From Oleispira sp964022115 (lineage in GTDB: Bacteria; Pseudomonadota; Gammaproteobacteria; Pseudomonadales; Oceanobacteraceae): DNA of 64,000 bases. Under the pieces are notes generated by a model. The model was not told the origin of the DNA, ran no database searches, and saw only the letters and a list, made by a program, of their open reading frames with translations. Below, in pieces: positions 26,977 to 36,500 of the stretch. The position numbers were made by a program, and so were the translations under genes. The stretch covers positions 1-64,000 of the forward strand of contig CAXIBC010000002.1 of the NCBI GenBank assembly GCA_964022115.1, written 5' to 3'. Position 1 is the stretch's first letter; every line of letters starts with the position of its first letter.

Positions 26977-29379
26977 CTAAGCGTTTGTTCGGGTTTTCTT
27001 TTGGTTGCTGACTAAGAAGTGATGCAGCTGCGGCAGGGTTAGTGGTCGACTTAATAGATACCCTTGACCATCATCGCAGTTGTTCTCTCGTAGGAAGTCT
27101 AGTTGTTCTTGCGTTTCGATCCCTTCGGCAACAACTCGCATGCTTAGCTTGTGAGCCATGGCTATGACGGCGGAAGTAATGGCCATGTCGGTTTTATCTT
27201 CAGGAATATCTTTAACAAATGAGCGATCGACTTTTAATACATCGATAGGGAAGCGTTTGAGATACTCTAAGGATGAGTAACCCGTGCCAAAATCATCAAT
27301 AGCTAAATGAATCCCCTTGCTCTTGATGGTCTCCATAATCCCAATAGCGGTTTCTACGTCATCCATCAGGATGCTTTCGGTGATTTCTAGCTCTAGGTTT
27401 AACGGATCAATTTTGGATTGGACTAAAATGTCCAATACCGTTTTCAGTAAGTCGGGATCTGAGAATTGCTTTGCTGATAAGTTGACGGCAACCTTTGAAT
27501 CCTCAGGCATTAATCCTTCTCGAATCAAAGCCCCCATTTCGTGACAGCTATGCTCTAAAACCCAAGCGCCTATCTTGATTATTTGCCCAGTTTCTTCCGC
27601 TATCGGAATGAAATGGTCGGGTGGAATAATGCCTTTTTCAGGGTGTCGCCAGCGCACCAGGGTTTCTACACCGGTAATGGTATTATCGGATATACGCATT
27701 TTAGGTTGATACATCAATATAAACTGATTGCGTTTAATCGCTAGATTTAGCTCTTTCTCAATTTCTAAATTATGCAATATCGCGGTATTCATATCTTCTG
27801 AGAAAAACTGGAAATTATTGCGCCCAAGCTCTTTTGCGCGATACATGGCTAGATCGGCATTCTTCATCAGGGTATTAAGGTTGATGGAGTCTTCAGGCGT
27901 CATGGTAATGCCAATACTGACCGTGCTTATAATGTCTTGGCCATTCAGCATAAAGGGGCGAGATAGCGATTGCAGAATTTTTTCGGCAACGATACGAACG
28001 TCATTGGTATTATTGACGTCGGTCAGTAGGATTGTAAATTCATCACCACCAATGCGAGAAACGGTATCGTTTTCACGCACATTAGTATCGAGTCGACGCG
28101 CAATCTCTTTCAGTAGTGCGTCACCCATATCGTGACCTAGGGTATCGTTAATGCGTTTAAATTGGTCAAGGTCGAGAAACAGTAGCGCGATAGAAGTATC
28201 GCTGCGCTGTACGCTTTTAACGGCTTTGGATAACCGGTTTTTAAACAGACGACGATTGGCAAGGCCGGTTAAAGGATCGTAGAAAGCAAGATTTTCCATT
28301 TGGATCTGAGCTTTTTTTAATTCTGAAATATCGGAAACAGATCCTAAAAATCCTAATAGCTTGCCTTCTTTCGAGTGCAAAGATGTCGCTTGAATGTAAA
28401 CCCAAGAAATACTGCCATTTTTGGTAATTAACCTTACTTCACTAGACATATCCTCGTGCTCGGTAACTAATCTGTGCCACAGTTTATTCAACGGCAGTGA
28501 GTCTTCCGGATGCAGGTTAGAGAACCAAACCTGTAAGTTGGGTTCTTGGTGTTTGATGTTATTTATTTCACGCCAGCGTTGGTTAACATAGATAATTTCA
28601 CCCTCTGGATTGATTTGAAATATGCCTACGGGTGAAAGTGAGGTTAACTTTCTAAACTTCTCTTCGCTGCTTTTCAACGAGCTGTGCTCACTCTCAATCT
28701 TGCTTAATAGCTCGTTAAAGATATCCGCTAGATGGCCGAGCTCGTCATCGTGCTGCTTGTTGGCGCGAATCGAGAAATCATTGCGTTGAATAATATTACG
28801 AATGGTTGACGCTAATAATCTAAGAGGGCTTGTGACTATGCGCTGTAAGCGATTCGCTAATAACAGTGCTATGGCAATGGCCGCGAGTAAAATAAACAGA
28901 GCGAATAAACAGAACTGCTGAAAACGGGCCATAATGTCGTCATCATGACAGGCTATATAAAGGGTACCTATGATGCGATTATCTAGCTTGATCGGGAAAT
29001 ATTGTTCGATATAAGAAGATTCGTTGGTTTTAAGCGTTGCCATCATCTGTGGGCAACCTAACGTATTTCCAGCCATGGTATGGCTTGCAATGAGCACTTT
29101 CTCTTCATCATAGATACAGCTTTTAACCACACTGCTATCGGCTTCTAATGAGGTTAAATTAGTATGCAATAATCGATCGTCGCCAAAAGCAAGGGCCGCA
29201 GTCGAACGTTCTGCTATGACTTGTCCTAATACCGATAACTTTTTATTTAAATCTTGATGCCCAAAATAGAACTCGAGTGATAAAAATGCCGCAGTGGATA
29301 AGAGTAATATAAGCGTACTGGTTGCGACGGCAATAATTACAAGCTTAGTGCGTACAGTTTGAGTATGCAGTATTGTCAT
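26977..29379 (-). CDS. CHASE8-HAMP-PAS-GGDEF-EAL cyclic-di-GMP enzyme
   Basis: 800 residues. TM1 (~12-34), periplasmic CHASE8-like domain of YfiN type (~35-150), TM2 (~153-175), HAMP (~175-230), PAS (~240-350), GGDEF (~360-520) and EAL (~535-790). The cyclase signature GGDEF and the inhibitory site REND are intact. In the phosphodiesterase half, the signature is ETL instead of EAL, but the metal and catalytic residues (ITES, DDFGTGYSSL, LKVDRSFVKD, AEGIET) are kept, so both activities are plausible. It starts 3 bp after a YfiR-like gene, indicating a YfiR-YfiN type sensory pair with added PAS and EAL modules. Confidence 0.9.
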   Translation of the reverse strand: MTILHTQTVRTKLVIIAVATSTLILLLSTAAFLSLEFYFGHQDLNKKLSVLGQVIAERSTAALAFGDDRLLHTNLTSLEADSSVVKSCIYDEEKVLIASHTMAGNTLGCPQMMATLKTNESSYIEQYFPIKLDNRIIGTLYIACHDDDIMARFQQFCLFALFILLAAIAIALLLANRLQRIVTSPLRLLASTIRNIIQRNDFSIRANKQHDDELGHLADIFNELLSKIESEHSSLKSSEEKFRKLTSLSPVGIFQINPEGEIIYVNQRWREINNIKHQEPNLQVWFSNLHPEDSLPLNKLWHRLVTEHEDMSSEVRLITKNGSISWVYIQATSLHSKEGKLLGFLGSVSDISELKKAQIQMENLAFYDPLTGLANRRLFKNRLSKAVKSVQRSDTSIALLFLDLDQFKRINDTLGHDMGDALLKEIARRLDTNVRENDTVSRIGGDEFTILLTDVNNTNDVRIVAEKILQSLSRPFMLNGQDIISTVSIGITMTPEDSINLNTLMKNADLAMYRAKELGRNNFQFFSEDMNTAILHNLEIEKELNLAIKRNQFILMYQPKMRISDNTITGVETLVRWRHPEKGIIPPDHFIPIAEETGQIIKIGAWVLEHSCHEMGALIREGLMPEDSKVAVNLSAKQFSDPDLLKTVLDILVQSKIDPLNLELEITESILMDDVETAIGIMETIKSKGIHLAIDDFGTGYSSLEYLKRFPIDVLKVDRSFVKDIPEDKTDMAITSAVIAMAHKLSMRVVAEGIETQEQLDFLRENNCDDGQGYLLSRPLTLPQLHHFLVSNQKKTRTNA

Positions 29380-29382
29380 CTA

Positions 29383-29928
29383 CTAGAGCTGCCTTTGGTA
29401 ATAAACTTTTGATGCGATTTCTATCAAGTTGGCACTGACATTAATTTTTGCATCTTTTGCCGCTTGAATATTTATTTCTACCTGTATTTTACCATCTTCT
29501 GGTAACAGCTCTATTATTCCCCCTTGTTTAGCAAAACCGCGCTTTTCTCCTATGGTCAAAACGTTGTATTTGCTGAGAGTCTCATGCTGCTTGCTGATAA
29601 AATTATTAGAAATTTGGCGATGGATGTAAATAATGTTGCAGCTAGATAATTGTGCATCAATATTGATAGGAAAAATTTTAATTTCTCGATTTTGAACTTT
29701 ACGTAAGTGTAGTTTTTGCAGTTCTGTATGCAAAGGGTCTGAATTAAAGACGCATAAATATAACGGCGTTTGCTCCATGGGATCGACATAAGGCCAATTA
29801 ATAAACTTTACCAGCTGATGCAGGTAGGCGGCTGTTAAAGCATATTCATTCGGGCGCTCACGCGCCGCCACATTAACAGTGGTTACCAGTAAGTATAGGG
29901 TAAGAAACAGTCTAATGTTCATACTCAT
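29383..29928 (-). CDS. YfiR-like periplasmic protein (DUF4154)
   Basis: 181 residues. A signal peptide (MSMNIRLFLTLYLLVTTVNVAA) is followed by the family start EYALTAAYLHQLVKFINWPY and later LTIGEKRGFAKQGGIIELL and INVSANLIEIASKVY, hallmarks of DUF4154/YfiR. In Pseudomonas, YfiR binds the periplasmic domain of the cyclase YfiN and represses it until envelope or redox stress. The cyclase downstream here carries a YfiN-type CHASE8 domain, so the same logic is inferred. ATG 29928 and 29922 are both possible. The YfiB partner lipoprotein is not present. Confidence 0.85.
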   Translation of the reverse strand: MSMNIRLFLTLYLLVTTVNVAARERPNEYALTAAYLHQLVKFINWPYVDPMEQTPLYLCVFNSDPLHTELQKLHLRKVQNREIKIFPINIDAQLSSCNIIYIHRQISNNFISKQHETLSKYNVLTIGEKRGFAKQGGIIELLPEDGKIQVEINIQAAKDAKINVSANLIEIASKVYYQRQL

Positions 29929-30035
29929 CGCTTAGCTAGATCAAGCTCCATCATCAAGTCCCATTGCGAAAAAAGGTCAAACTGTAATGAGTTTAGCTGC
30001 TTTATGCTTGAATTGATTGAGAATAATTGAAAAAT

Positions 30036-30066
30036 ATAAAAAACCCGCGGTTGAAGCGGGTTTAAA
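30036..30066 (-). terminator. Terminator of mlaC
   Basis: A perfect 8-bp stem (AAACCCGC 30041-30048, GCGGGTTT 30056-30063) is followed on the minus strand by T6. It is located ~70 bp after the mlaC stop. Confidence 0.85.
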
Positions 30067-30132
30067 TAGAGGCGGGCTTAAGACGTTGGCTGCTATGAGT
30101 TAGCTTGTATGCTTAGGCTATAAAAACTGAGA

Positions 30133-30756
30133 TTAGCGTTGCGCTGTTTGCAGCTGGCCCTGCATACCAGAGATGATCTCATCTAAGCTTTGATTCTGTA
30201 GTTGCTCGCTCAGTTGTTGGCGATAGGTCTTTACCATCCCTAAACCTGCGATCACCGCATCGTATACCTTCCACTTCTGGTCTTTATTGATATAAAGCTT
30301 GAAATCGATGGGGATAGTTTGGCCGTTTGGTTGAATCATCTGACCTTTAACTATGGCTTTATTCCCCGATTTACTATATCGAGTATTGGTAAACTCAAAC
30401 TCTTGGCCATCAAATGCTTTAAAAGCGCCGGTATAGGTACGAACTTGTAGATCTCTAAAGGTCTCTATAAAAGCAATTTTTTGCTCCCTAGTCGCCTTTT
30501 TCCAGTGCTTACCGAGTGCCAGTTTGGCTATTTTTTGCTGATCAATAGCCGGTAGTATGTAATTTTCTACCAAACGCTGTACGGCCAATTCGTTGCGTTG
30601 GTCACTGGGTATCTGCTTAAGTTCGTTGATCACAGAGCTGGTAGCATATTCAATGGTTGCTACCGGTGAGGTCGCTGGGTTTACTGCTGGTTTCGCACTT
30701 TGAGCGCTATTGATCATAGCCAAAAATGCAATCAATAAGGTCGCTAGGTACTTCAT
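30133..30756 (-). CDS. MlaC/Ttg2D-type phospholipid-binding periplasmic protein
   Basis: 207 residues. Signal peptide MKYLATLLIAFLAMINSAQSA. Family blocks are VENYILPAIDQQKIAKLALGKHWKKATREQK (~65), FIETFRDLQVRTYTGAF and the C-terminal WKVYDAVIAGLGMVKTYRQQ. MlaC shuttles phospholipids between the outer-membrane MlaA complex and the inner-membrane MlaFEDB transporter. Here it is alone, with its own terminator and no mlaD, E or F beside it. It is either a solitary paralogue or a relocated gene. The ribosome-binding site GGGGG lies shortly before the ATG. Confidence 0.88.
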   Translation of the reverse strand: MKYLATLLIAFLAMINSAQSAKPAVNPATSPVATIEYATSSVINELKQIPSDQRNELAVQRLVENYILPAIDQQKIAKLALGKHWKKATREQKIAFIETFRDLQVRTYTGAFKAFDGQEFEFTNTRYSKSGNKAIVKGQMIQPNGQTIPIDFKLYINKDQKWKVYDAVIAGLGMVKTYRQQLSEQLQNQSLDEIISGMQGQLQTAQR

Positions 30757-30906
30757 ATTATGTGCCCCCTCTAGATTAATGAATTTTAGCAGAGACTGCT
30801 TAGATCTGCGATTAAAGTATGAGTCAGAGTATGACGAATAAATAGGCTAGGGTTAACCGTGGAAATGGACAAATGATTGTTCCTTCAGGTGCACAATCCC
30901 AGTGAG

Positions 30907-31323
30907 TTACTGGGGATTGCGGACAAAATCTTCGCCATTTTCAATAAAACCTCGCTTTTTCAAGCTGGTGACAAGTTCTTTTGGCAAGTCTTTAGCGATC
31001 AAGGTATAGCCGTTTTTATCCGCCCATTGGCTCATGTGATGCAACATTTGATGAGCGACCCCACGATTAATGGTGACCTTGCGAACGCAGAAGTGGCGTA
31101 GGGTAATGCTATTCCCCGCTTTCTCTGCTTGCAATGCCCCTAATAAACGGGCGTTAAAGCGGCCGGCGATCAACCAGATGTCTTGATCGAGTAATTGCTG
31201 TAGCGACGCCTTAATATCGCTGGCATCGGTTAGCCATTCTTGCGGAGCATCTGAGTATATTTTACCCAAATCAATCCAGTCTTGTTCCGTTGGCTGGCTG
31301 ATGTGTTCAAGATGTACTGGCAT
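30907..31323 (-). CDS. PanZ/PanM-like GNAT protein
   Basis: 138 residues. Layout matches the acetyl-CoA sensor PanZ: DWIDLGKIYSDAPQEWL near the N-terminus, IAGRFNARLLGAL (~52) and the acetyl-CoA loop VRKVTINRGVAHQML (~80). In enterobacteria, PanZ promotes maturation of aspartate decarboxylase PanD and regulates pantothenate supply. No panD is seen here, so a plain GNAT acetyltransferase remains possible. It is divergent from hisB, sharing an ~80-bp intergenic region. Confidence 0.65.
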   Translation of the reverse strand: MPVHLEHISQPTEQDWIDLGKIYSDAPQEWLTDASDIKASLQQLLDQDIWLIAGRFNARLLGALQAEKAGNSITLRHFCVRKVTINRGVAHQMLHHMSQWADKNGYTLIAKDLPKELVTSLKKRGFIENGEDFVRNPQ

Positions 31324-31360
31324 GGGAGTCTCTATTCTGTGCTATTGCTGTGCTTTGCTT

Positions 31361-31366
31361 TATAAT
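31361..31366 (+). promoter_or_regulatory. Candidate -10 element of the his genes
   Basis: A perfect TATAAT lies 40 bp upstream of the hisB ATG at 31407. No good -35 is seen at 17 bp. Its position argues against the upstream in-frame hisB start at 31350. Confidence 0.4.
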
Positions 31367-31406
31367 GGCTTTTTTTCCGTTTGGCGAGTTCTTTTTGGAG
31401 TCTTCC

Positions 31407-32006
31407 ATGGCAAATGCCAGCCGCAAGGCGATTGTAGAGCGTAATACCTCAGAAACAAAAATTAAAGTAAGTATCAACCTTGATGGTACTGGTGAAGCAA
31501 AATTTGATACCGGGGTGCCTTTCCTTGAGCACATGATGGATCAAATTGCTCGTCACGGACTGATTGACCTAGATATCTATTGTGATGGCGATACTCACAT
31601 TGATGATCACCATACGGTTGAAGATATCGGCATTACCTTAGGCCAAGCGTTTGCTCAAGCCGTTGGTGATAAGCGTGGAATCGTGCGTTATGGCCATTCT
31701 TATGTGCCGTTAGACGAAGCCTTGTCTCGGGTGGTGATCGATTTTTCTGGCCGCCCAAGCTTAGATTTCAAGTGTGACTTCACCCGTGGCAATATCGGTC
31801 GCTTTGATACTCAGCTATTTTGGGAATTCTTCCATGGTTTCTGCAATCATGCCGGTGTGAGCATGCACATTGACAACCTAAAAGGTTTTAATGCCCACCA
31901 CCAGGCAGAGACGATTTTTAAAGCCTTTGGCCGTGCGTTACGTATGGCGCTAGAGTTTGATCCTCGTATGGCAGGCAAAATGCCATCGACTAAAGGTGTG
32001 TTATAA
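31407..32006 (+). CDS. hisB: Imidazoleglycerol-phosphate dehydratase HisB
   Basis: About 199 residues, monofunctional type without the N-terminal phosphatase of enterobacteria. It catalyses dehydration of imidazole glycerol phosphate in histidine synthesis. Metal-binding signatures are present: EHMMDQIARHG (~43), DDHHTVEDIGI (~68), HGFCNHAG (~145) and NAHHQAETIFKAFGRAL (~168). ATG 31407 has TGGAG six bases upstream. hisH begins 5 bp after its stop. Confidence 0.97.
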   Translation: MANASRKAIVERNTSETKIKVSINLDGTGEAKFDTGVPFLEHMMDQIARHGLIDLDIYCDGDTHIDDHHTVEDIGITLGQAFAQAVGDKRGIVRYGHSYVPLDEALSRVVIDFSGRPSLDFKCDFTRGNIGRFDTQLFWEFFHGFCNHAGVSMHIDNLKGFNAHHQAETIFKAFGRALRMALEFDPRMAGKMPSTKGVL

Positions 32007-32011
32007 GAGCC

Positions 32012-32689
32012 ATGGCAATGGATAAAGTAATTAGTAGAACTTGTGCGGTAATCGATTACGGTATGGGTAACTTGCATAGCGCTCATGGTGCTCTGCAAAA
32101 GGTTGCTCCTGATAGTAATATCTTGGTGACCTCAGATCCTGCTCAGATATTAGCCGCCGATCATGTGGTATTACCCGGGGTTGGCGCTATTCGTGATTGC
32201 ATGGGTGAGATTCAACGCCAAGAGATTGATCAAGTGGTCGCAGAAGTGGCTAAATCTAAGCCTTTATTAGGCATCTGTGTGGGTTTACAGGCCATGATGA
32301 CACGTTCTGAAGAGAATGCTGGTATCGACTGCATGAATCTCTTTTCTGGCCAAGTTCGTTACTTTGGTGACAACCTTTTAGGTGATGAGCTGAAAGACGG
32401 AACCTGTGGGCGCTTGAAAGTTCCTCACATGGGCTGGAATCAGGTTGAGCAGGTTGCTCACCCGTTATGGCACGATATTAAAGATCAGAGCCGTTTCTAT
32501 TTTGTGCACTCTTATTTTGTTAGCGCTGATGATCAGAGCCAGGTTAAAGGTCGTGGTCATTATGGCAAGCCGTTTGCGGCCGCCATGGGGCAAGATAATG
32601 TCTTTGCGGTGCAGTTTCACCCAGAGAAGAGTCACAAAAATGGCCTGCAGTTATTGCAGAACTTCCTAAGCTGGGATGGTCAGGCTTAA
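32012..32689 (+). CDS. hisH: Imidazole glycerol phosphate synthase glutaminase subunit HisH
   Basis: 225 residues. Class-I glutamine amidotransferase that feeds ammonia to HisF. Oxyanion strand region LPGVGAIRDCM (~52), catalytic Cys in LGICVGLQAMM (~86), and catalytic His/Glu in QFHPEKSHKNG (~205). The ATG at 32018 (MDKVIS) is an alternative start. In related genomes, hisA normally follows; here only 30 bp separate hisH from hisF. Confidence 0.96.
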   Translation: MAMDKVISRTCAVIDYGMGNLHSAHGALQKVAPDSNILVTSDPAQILAADHVVLPGVGAIRDCMGEIQRQEIDQVVAEVAKSKPLLGICVGLQAMMTRSEENAGIDCMNLFSGQVRYFGDNLLGDELKDGTCGRLKVPHMGWNQVEQVAHPLWHDIKDQSRFYFVHSYFVSADDQSQVKGRGHYGKPFAAAMGQDNVFAVQFHPEKSHKNGLQLLQNFLSWDGQA

Positions 32690-32719
32690 CTTGCCCTCTA
32701 GAGTATTTGGTAAATAGAT

Positions 32720-33508
32720 ATGGCATTAGCAAAACGAATTATCCCTTGTCTCGATGTAGACCAAGGGCGAGTAGTGAAAGGCGTAAACTTTGTTGGTATT
32801 CGTGATGCCGGCGACCCCGTTGAGGTAGCTAAGCGTTATGATGAGCAAGGTGCTGATGAGATTACCTTTTTAGATATTACCGCGACCCATGAAGCCCGCG
32901 GTACGACGGTAAAAATGGTGGAAGCCATTGCTGAGCACGTCTTTATTCCACTGACAGTCGGTGGTGGTATTCGCGAAGTCGAAGATATTCGTCGTATGTT
33001 GAATGCGGGTGCCGATAAAGTATCAATCAATTCTGCGGCCGTGACCAACCCGGAGTTTGTCCGTGAAGCATCGCAGAAATTTGGTGCTCAATGCATCGTA
33101 GTGGCGATTGATGCTAAGCGTGTAGCGGGCTCAGGTGAACTTGGTGATGCGGATAATAAGTGGGAAATTTTTACCCACGGCGGTCGTAAGCCAACCGGTA
33201 TTGATGCCGTTGAGTGGGCGATCAAGATGGCGGATTATGGCGCCGGTGAAATATTATTAACCAGCATGGATCGTGATGGGGTGAAAACCGGTTTTGATCT
33301 TGGGGTGACTCGCGCCGTAAGCGATGCGGTGAATATCCCTGTTATTGCTTCTGGCGGAGTGGGTAACTTAGAGCATTTAGCCGAAGGGGTGACTCTTGGT
33401 CACGCTGATGCCGTTTTAGCGGCGAGTATATTTCATTTTGGCGAATATACCGTGCAACAAGCGAAGCAGCACATGAGTGCGGCGGGTATCGAGATGCGTT
33501 TAGACTAG
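32720..33508 (+). CDS. hisF: Imidazole glycerol phosphate synthase cyclase subunit HisF
   Basis: 262 residues. TIM-barrel enzyme that produces imidazole glycerol phosphate and AICAR. Diagnostic sequences: RIIPCLDVDQGRVVKGVNF with the catalytic Asp at ~11, TVGGGIREVEDIR (~80), SINSAAV, LLTSMDRDG with the second catalytic Asp (~175), and VIASGGVGNLEHL. The full length and both phosphate-binding Gly motifs are intact. A strong terminator follows. Confidence 0.97.
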   Translation: MALAKRIIPCLDVDQGRVVKGVNFVGIRDAGDPVEVAKRYDEQGADEITFLDITATHEARGTTVKMVEAIAEHVFIPLTVGGGIREVEDIRRMLNAGADKVSINSAAVTNPEFVREASQKFGAQCIVVAIDAKRVAGSGELGDADNKWEIFTHGGRKPTGIDAVEWAIKMADYGAGEILLTSMDRDGVKTGFDLGVTRAVSDAVNIPVIASGGVGNLEHLAEGVTLGHADAVLAASIFHFGEYTVQQAKQHMSAAGIEMRLD

Positions 33509-33540
33509 CAGCTTATAAAACACTATCCCCATTACATTAA

Positions 33541-33577
33541 AGCCCTACTGGTCAATGACCTGTAGGGCTTTTTTTAT
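33541..33577 (+). terminator. Terminator after hisF
   Basis: AGCCCTAC-T-GGTC pairs with GACC-T-GTAGGGCT (33541-33569, one T-T mismatch, 3-nt loop), followed by T7. It ends the his transcript ~20 bp before the convergent pilY1 stop. Confidence 0.9.
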
Positions 33578-33598
33578 CCCTCGGTTTAGGGTTGGAGT

Positions 33599-36500
33599 TT
33601 AATTCTCTCGCCAGAAAGTCTTCTTCAATAAAGCGCAGCGTGATATACCTTCACCAATGCTTTCCGTGCCACTGAGAACAATCGCGCCCGCCGTTTCGCA
33701 TTTATCGGTAGGCTCTTGATTACAGCTTTCGTGACTTGGATTTTCTGCACAAAACTCTTTATCACCCGTAGTCGTGGTTAAAAAAACCTCCGGTGGTGGT
33801 GGTGGTACTTCAGGTTCAAAAATTGTCGGTGGCAGTACTTCTGGTGGCTCTTTTGGGTTTTTCGGTAGCTTGATCTGATAACCTCTACCTATGCCAGCCC
33901 CGCCATTACACTGGCCAGGACTAGTTGCTTCAGACGCTGGCTCGAAGGTAGTAAAATAAACCGAATCATTGGTTGTTAGCGCTTTAGCTAATACCTTTTC
34001 GCTTTGCCCCTCAAGTAACATCTTCCACCCTCTATGTATTTCTTGATCAGAGGATTCAGTGCCAATGGTGGCTAATAACTTAGGTGTCACAGTGGTATAG
34101 CTTTCTGGTGAAGCGGTAATATTATAATCCTTAATAATATAAAACGAATCCGCTGGGGTATTCTCTAGTGGGTGCGCCCGATAGCCAGAGCCGATTGAAA
34201 GGGTTAAATGGGCTTGTCCCTTTTGGGCTTGGTAAGAAATACTTGGAGAGTAATAGAACCTCTGGTAATTGCTGCTTGGATCACCATTAGCATCAAAAAT
34301 CACACCCGCTTGGGCAAAATCATTAGCCCCTGTGGTCGACTTATTGATATCAATGCGCCAGATTTTTCCACCCACATCACTGGCATATAAGTAATCGCTG
34401 ATTTGGTCACCATTAAAATCAACGGTGCGTATATCCGCTACAAAGCTGCTTTCCATGTCTGCGATGTTGAGATCGGCATCGCGATTACTCGCTTGCCAAA
34501 GCAGTTCACCGGTCAGGGCATCGACCATGTAGATAGAGTTGCCACTATTATGCGCTGCAAAGCTTGTCCGTTCATCTTCGATTGGGTCGTAACCACCACC
34601 AAAAAATAGCACGATTTTTTCAGCACCTCGCCAAGGTACTTTTGCTAATGTCATGGCCGACCAGGTTTGACCTAGGTTACTAAAGGCGCCGCTATTACCG
34701 GTTATTTGCCAAGCAAACTTAGGCTGCTTAGGGTCGGAAACATCAAGGGCATAATAATTTCGTCCACCCCTGCGCATCCCCACATAGAGGAACACTTTTT
34801 CATCTGCGTCTACGATGGCGTCTTGATTTTTATCTTGGTGCCAATAAGTGATAGGGCCATCTAGGCCGTATACTTTATCCGCTACAGTAGCGCCATTTTT
34901 ATAGGCGGCCAAATTGGGTAATAGCTCCTTAGGGATATAAGAAAAGTAATTTTCAAAATTATTCTTATCCGCTTTAAAAGCATGTAAAAATCCACTATTG
35001 GTGGCAACAAATACGGCACTATCATGGATGATTTTGCCACTGCTATCTTTTTCAGACTTATAGTTGATGACCACAGGGCGACTGTGCAAAGGGTCTTCCA
35101 TTTCTCGCCTACTGGCGTTAGGGTCGAGTTCGTCGACGCGGTTACCCCAGTTAATAACGGCTTCGTGCTCAGCACTCGTACTATCACTAGGGATACCTAG
35201 CATATCTTTACTGATGCTAGTGGTGGTTAAAGTATCCGTTAACGGAGCGTCTGTAGTGCTGGCTAAATGAGTAAAGATTTTATCTTTAGCAATTAATAAA
35301 CTCGCCGCGCCACCTAAGGTTATCTTTTCCCCATCCCTGATCGCAGGGTCGGTCCAATAACTTCTTGAACTCGGATCAAATAGACCATCACTATTGACGG
35401 CTTTATCGCCTTTGGAGTCGCGAATGGTGCCATCACCGGATAGGCGGTAAGACTTTAAATTGCCTCTCCATTTAGCACTTCCACTAGGTTCGAACATGGC
35501 GTAATAGAGCTCATCTAGATGCTCTAAACTATTATATGAGTTGGCGGAAATTGCTGGTGCGACAAAGGTCGCTGGGGTATCTGCTACGCTGCCGACTGTG
35601 GCTTCTAGTGCTTTAACTAGGGTTTCGTAACTATCCGCGGCTAGGTATTTTCCTGCGCCATGCTTGGCAATGGATTTCATCAGCTTTTCACCGGCGACTG
35701 AATCAGGGTCTGTATCATCGAGAAAGCCCCCGACCACATGGGTACGAATGCGCTGAATGCCCGGCAGGTCTGGATTTTGATCATAGTTGAATAAATAATA
35801 AGCGAGCTCATCGGCGCAGCCACCATTACCACTACAGTCTTTTGATAATTGTAATTCGGCATCCGGGTCATTAGGGAAATCGATATTTTTGATCAGATCT
35901 CTAATCGCCGCATTGCTACTTTCGTCAACGGAAGGCGCGCCATCGGTGAAGAGAATGATACTGCTATCAGACTGACACGAATTGGTGATAGGGGATTTAT
36001 AATAGCTGCTACCCGCAGACGTTCTGGAAGGGTCTACCGAGGGGGTAGGAATACTTTTTAATTCTGACGTCGGCCCTTCAACCATGCCGTGAGTTGAATT
36101 ACGCTGGAGTACAACGTCATCATTTTCTTTAACCACAGAGCGGCTATCACGACCAAACCCTACTGCTTGGCCTTTAAGGTACATAGCCGCTTCATAATAG
36201 GTTTCGCTTAATGGCGTACCACCCCAAGCAAAATAAGAGTCAACTTGAGTGACGATCTGGCTGCGAATATTTTCAATATTATCGACCGCAACATCAACAA
36301 AGCCGCCCTCATTATTGGAGCTAAAACGCATAAGCCCAATTCGAATACCATTAATGGTATTGATGACATGCTTTACCGCATCTTGTGTTAGCGATATTCG
36401 CGTTGCTCGTTCCCCAGAATTGCTCGAGTCACCTAAGGTTCTTTGGTAATTTAAATAATTACCACTGAATATTCTGCGTATAGGATTTCGCCAGAGTCTT

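Noticed and set aside
31350..31406. Upstream extension of hisB from 31350
   Set aside because: The added residues are not family-like, a TATAAT lies inside, and ATG 31407 has TGGAG at good spacing.
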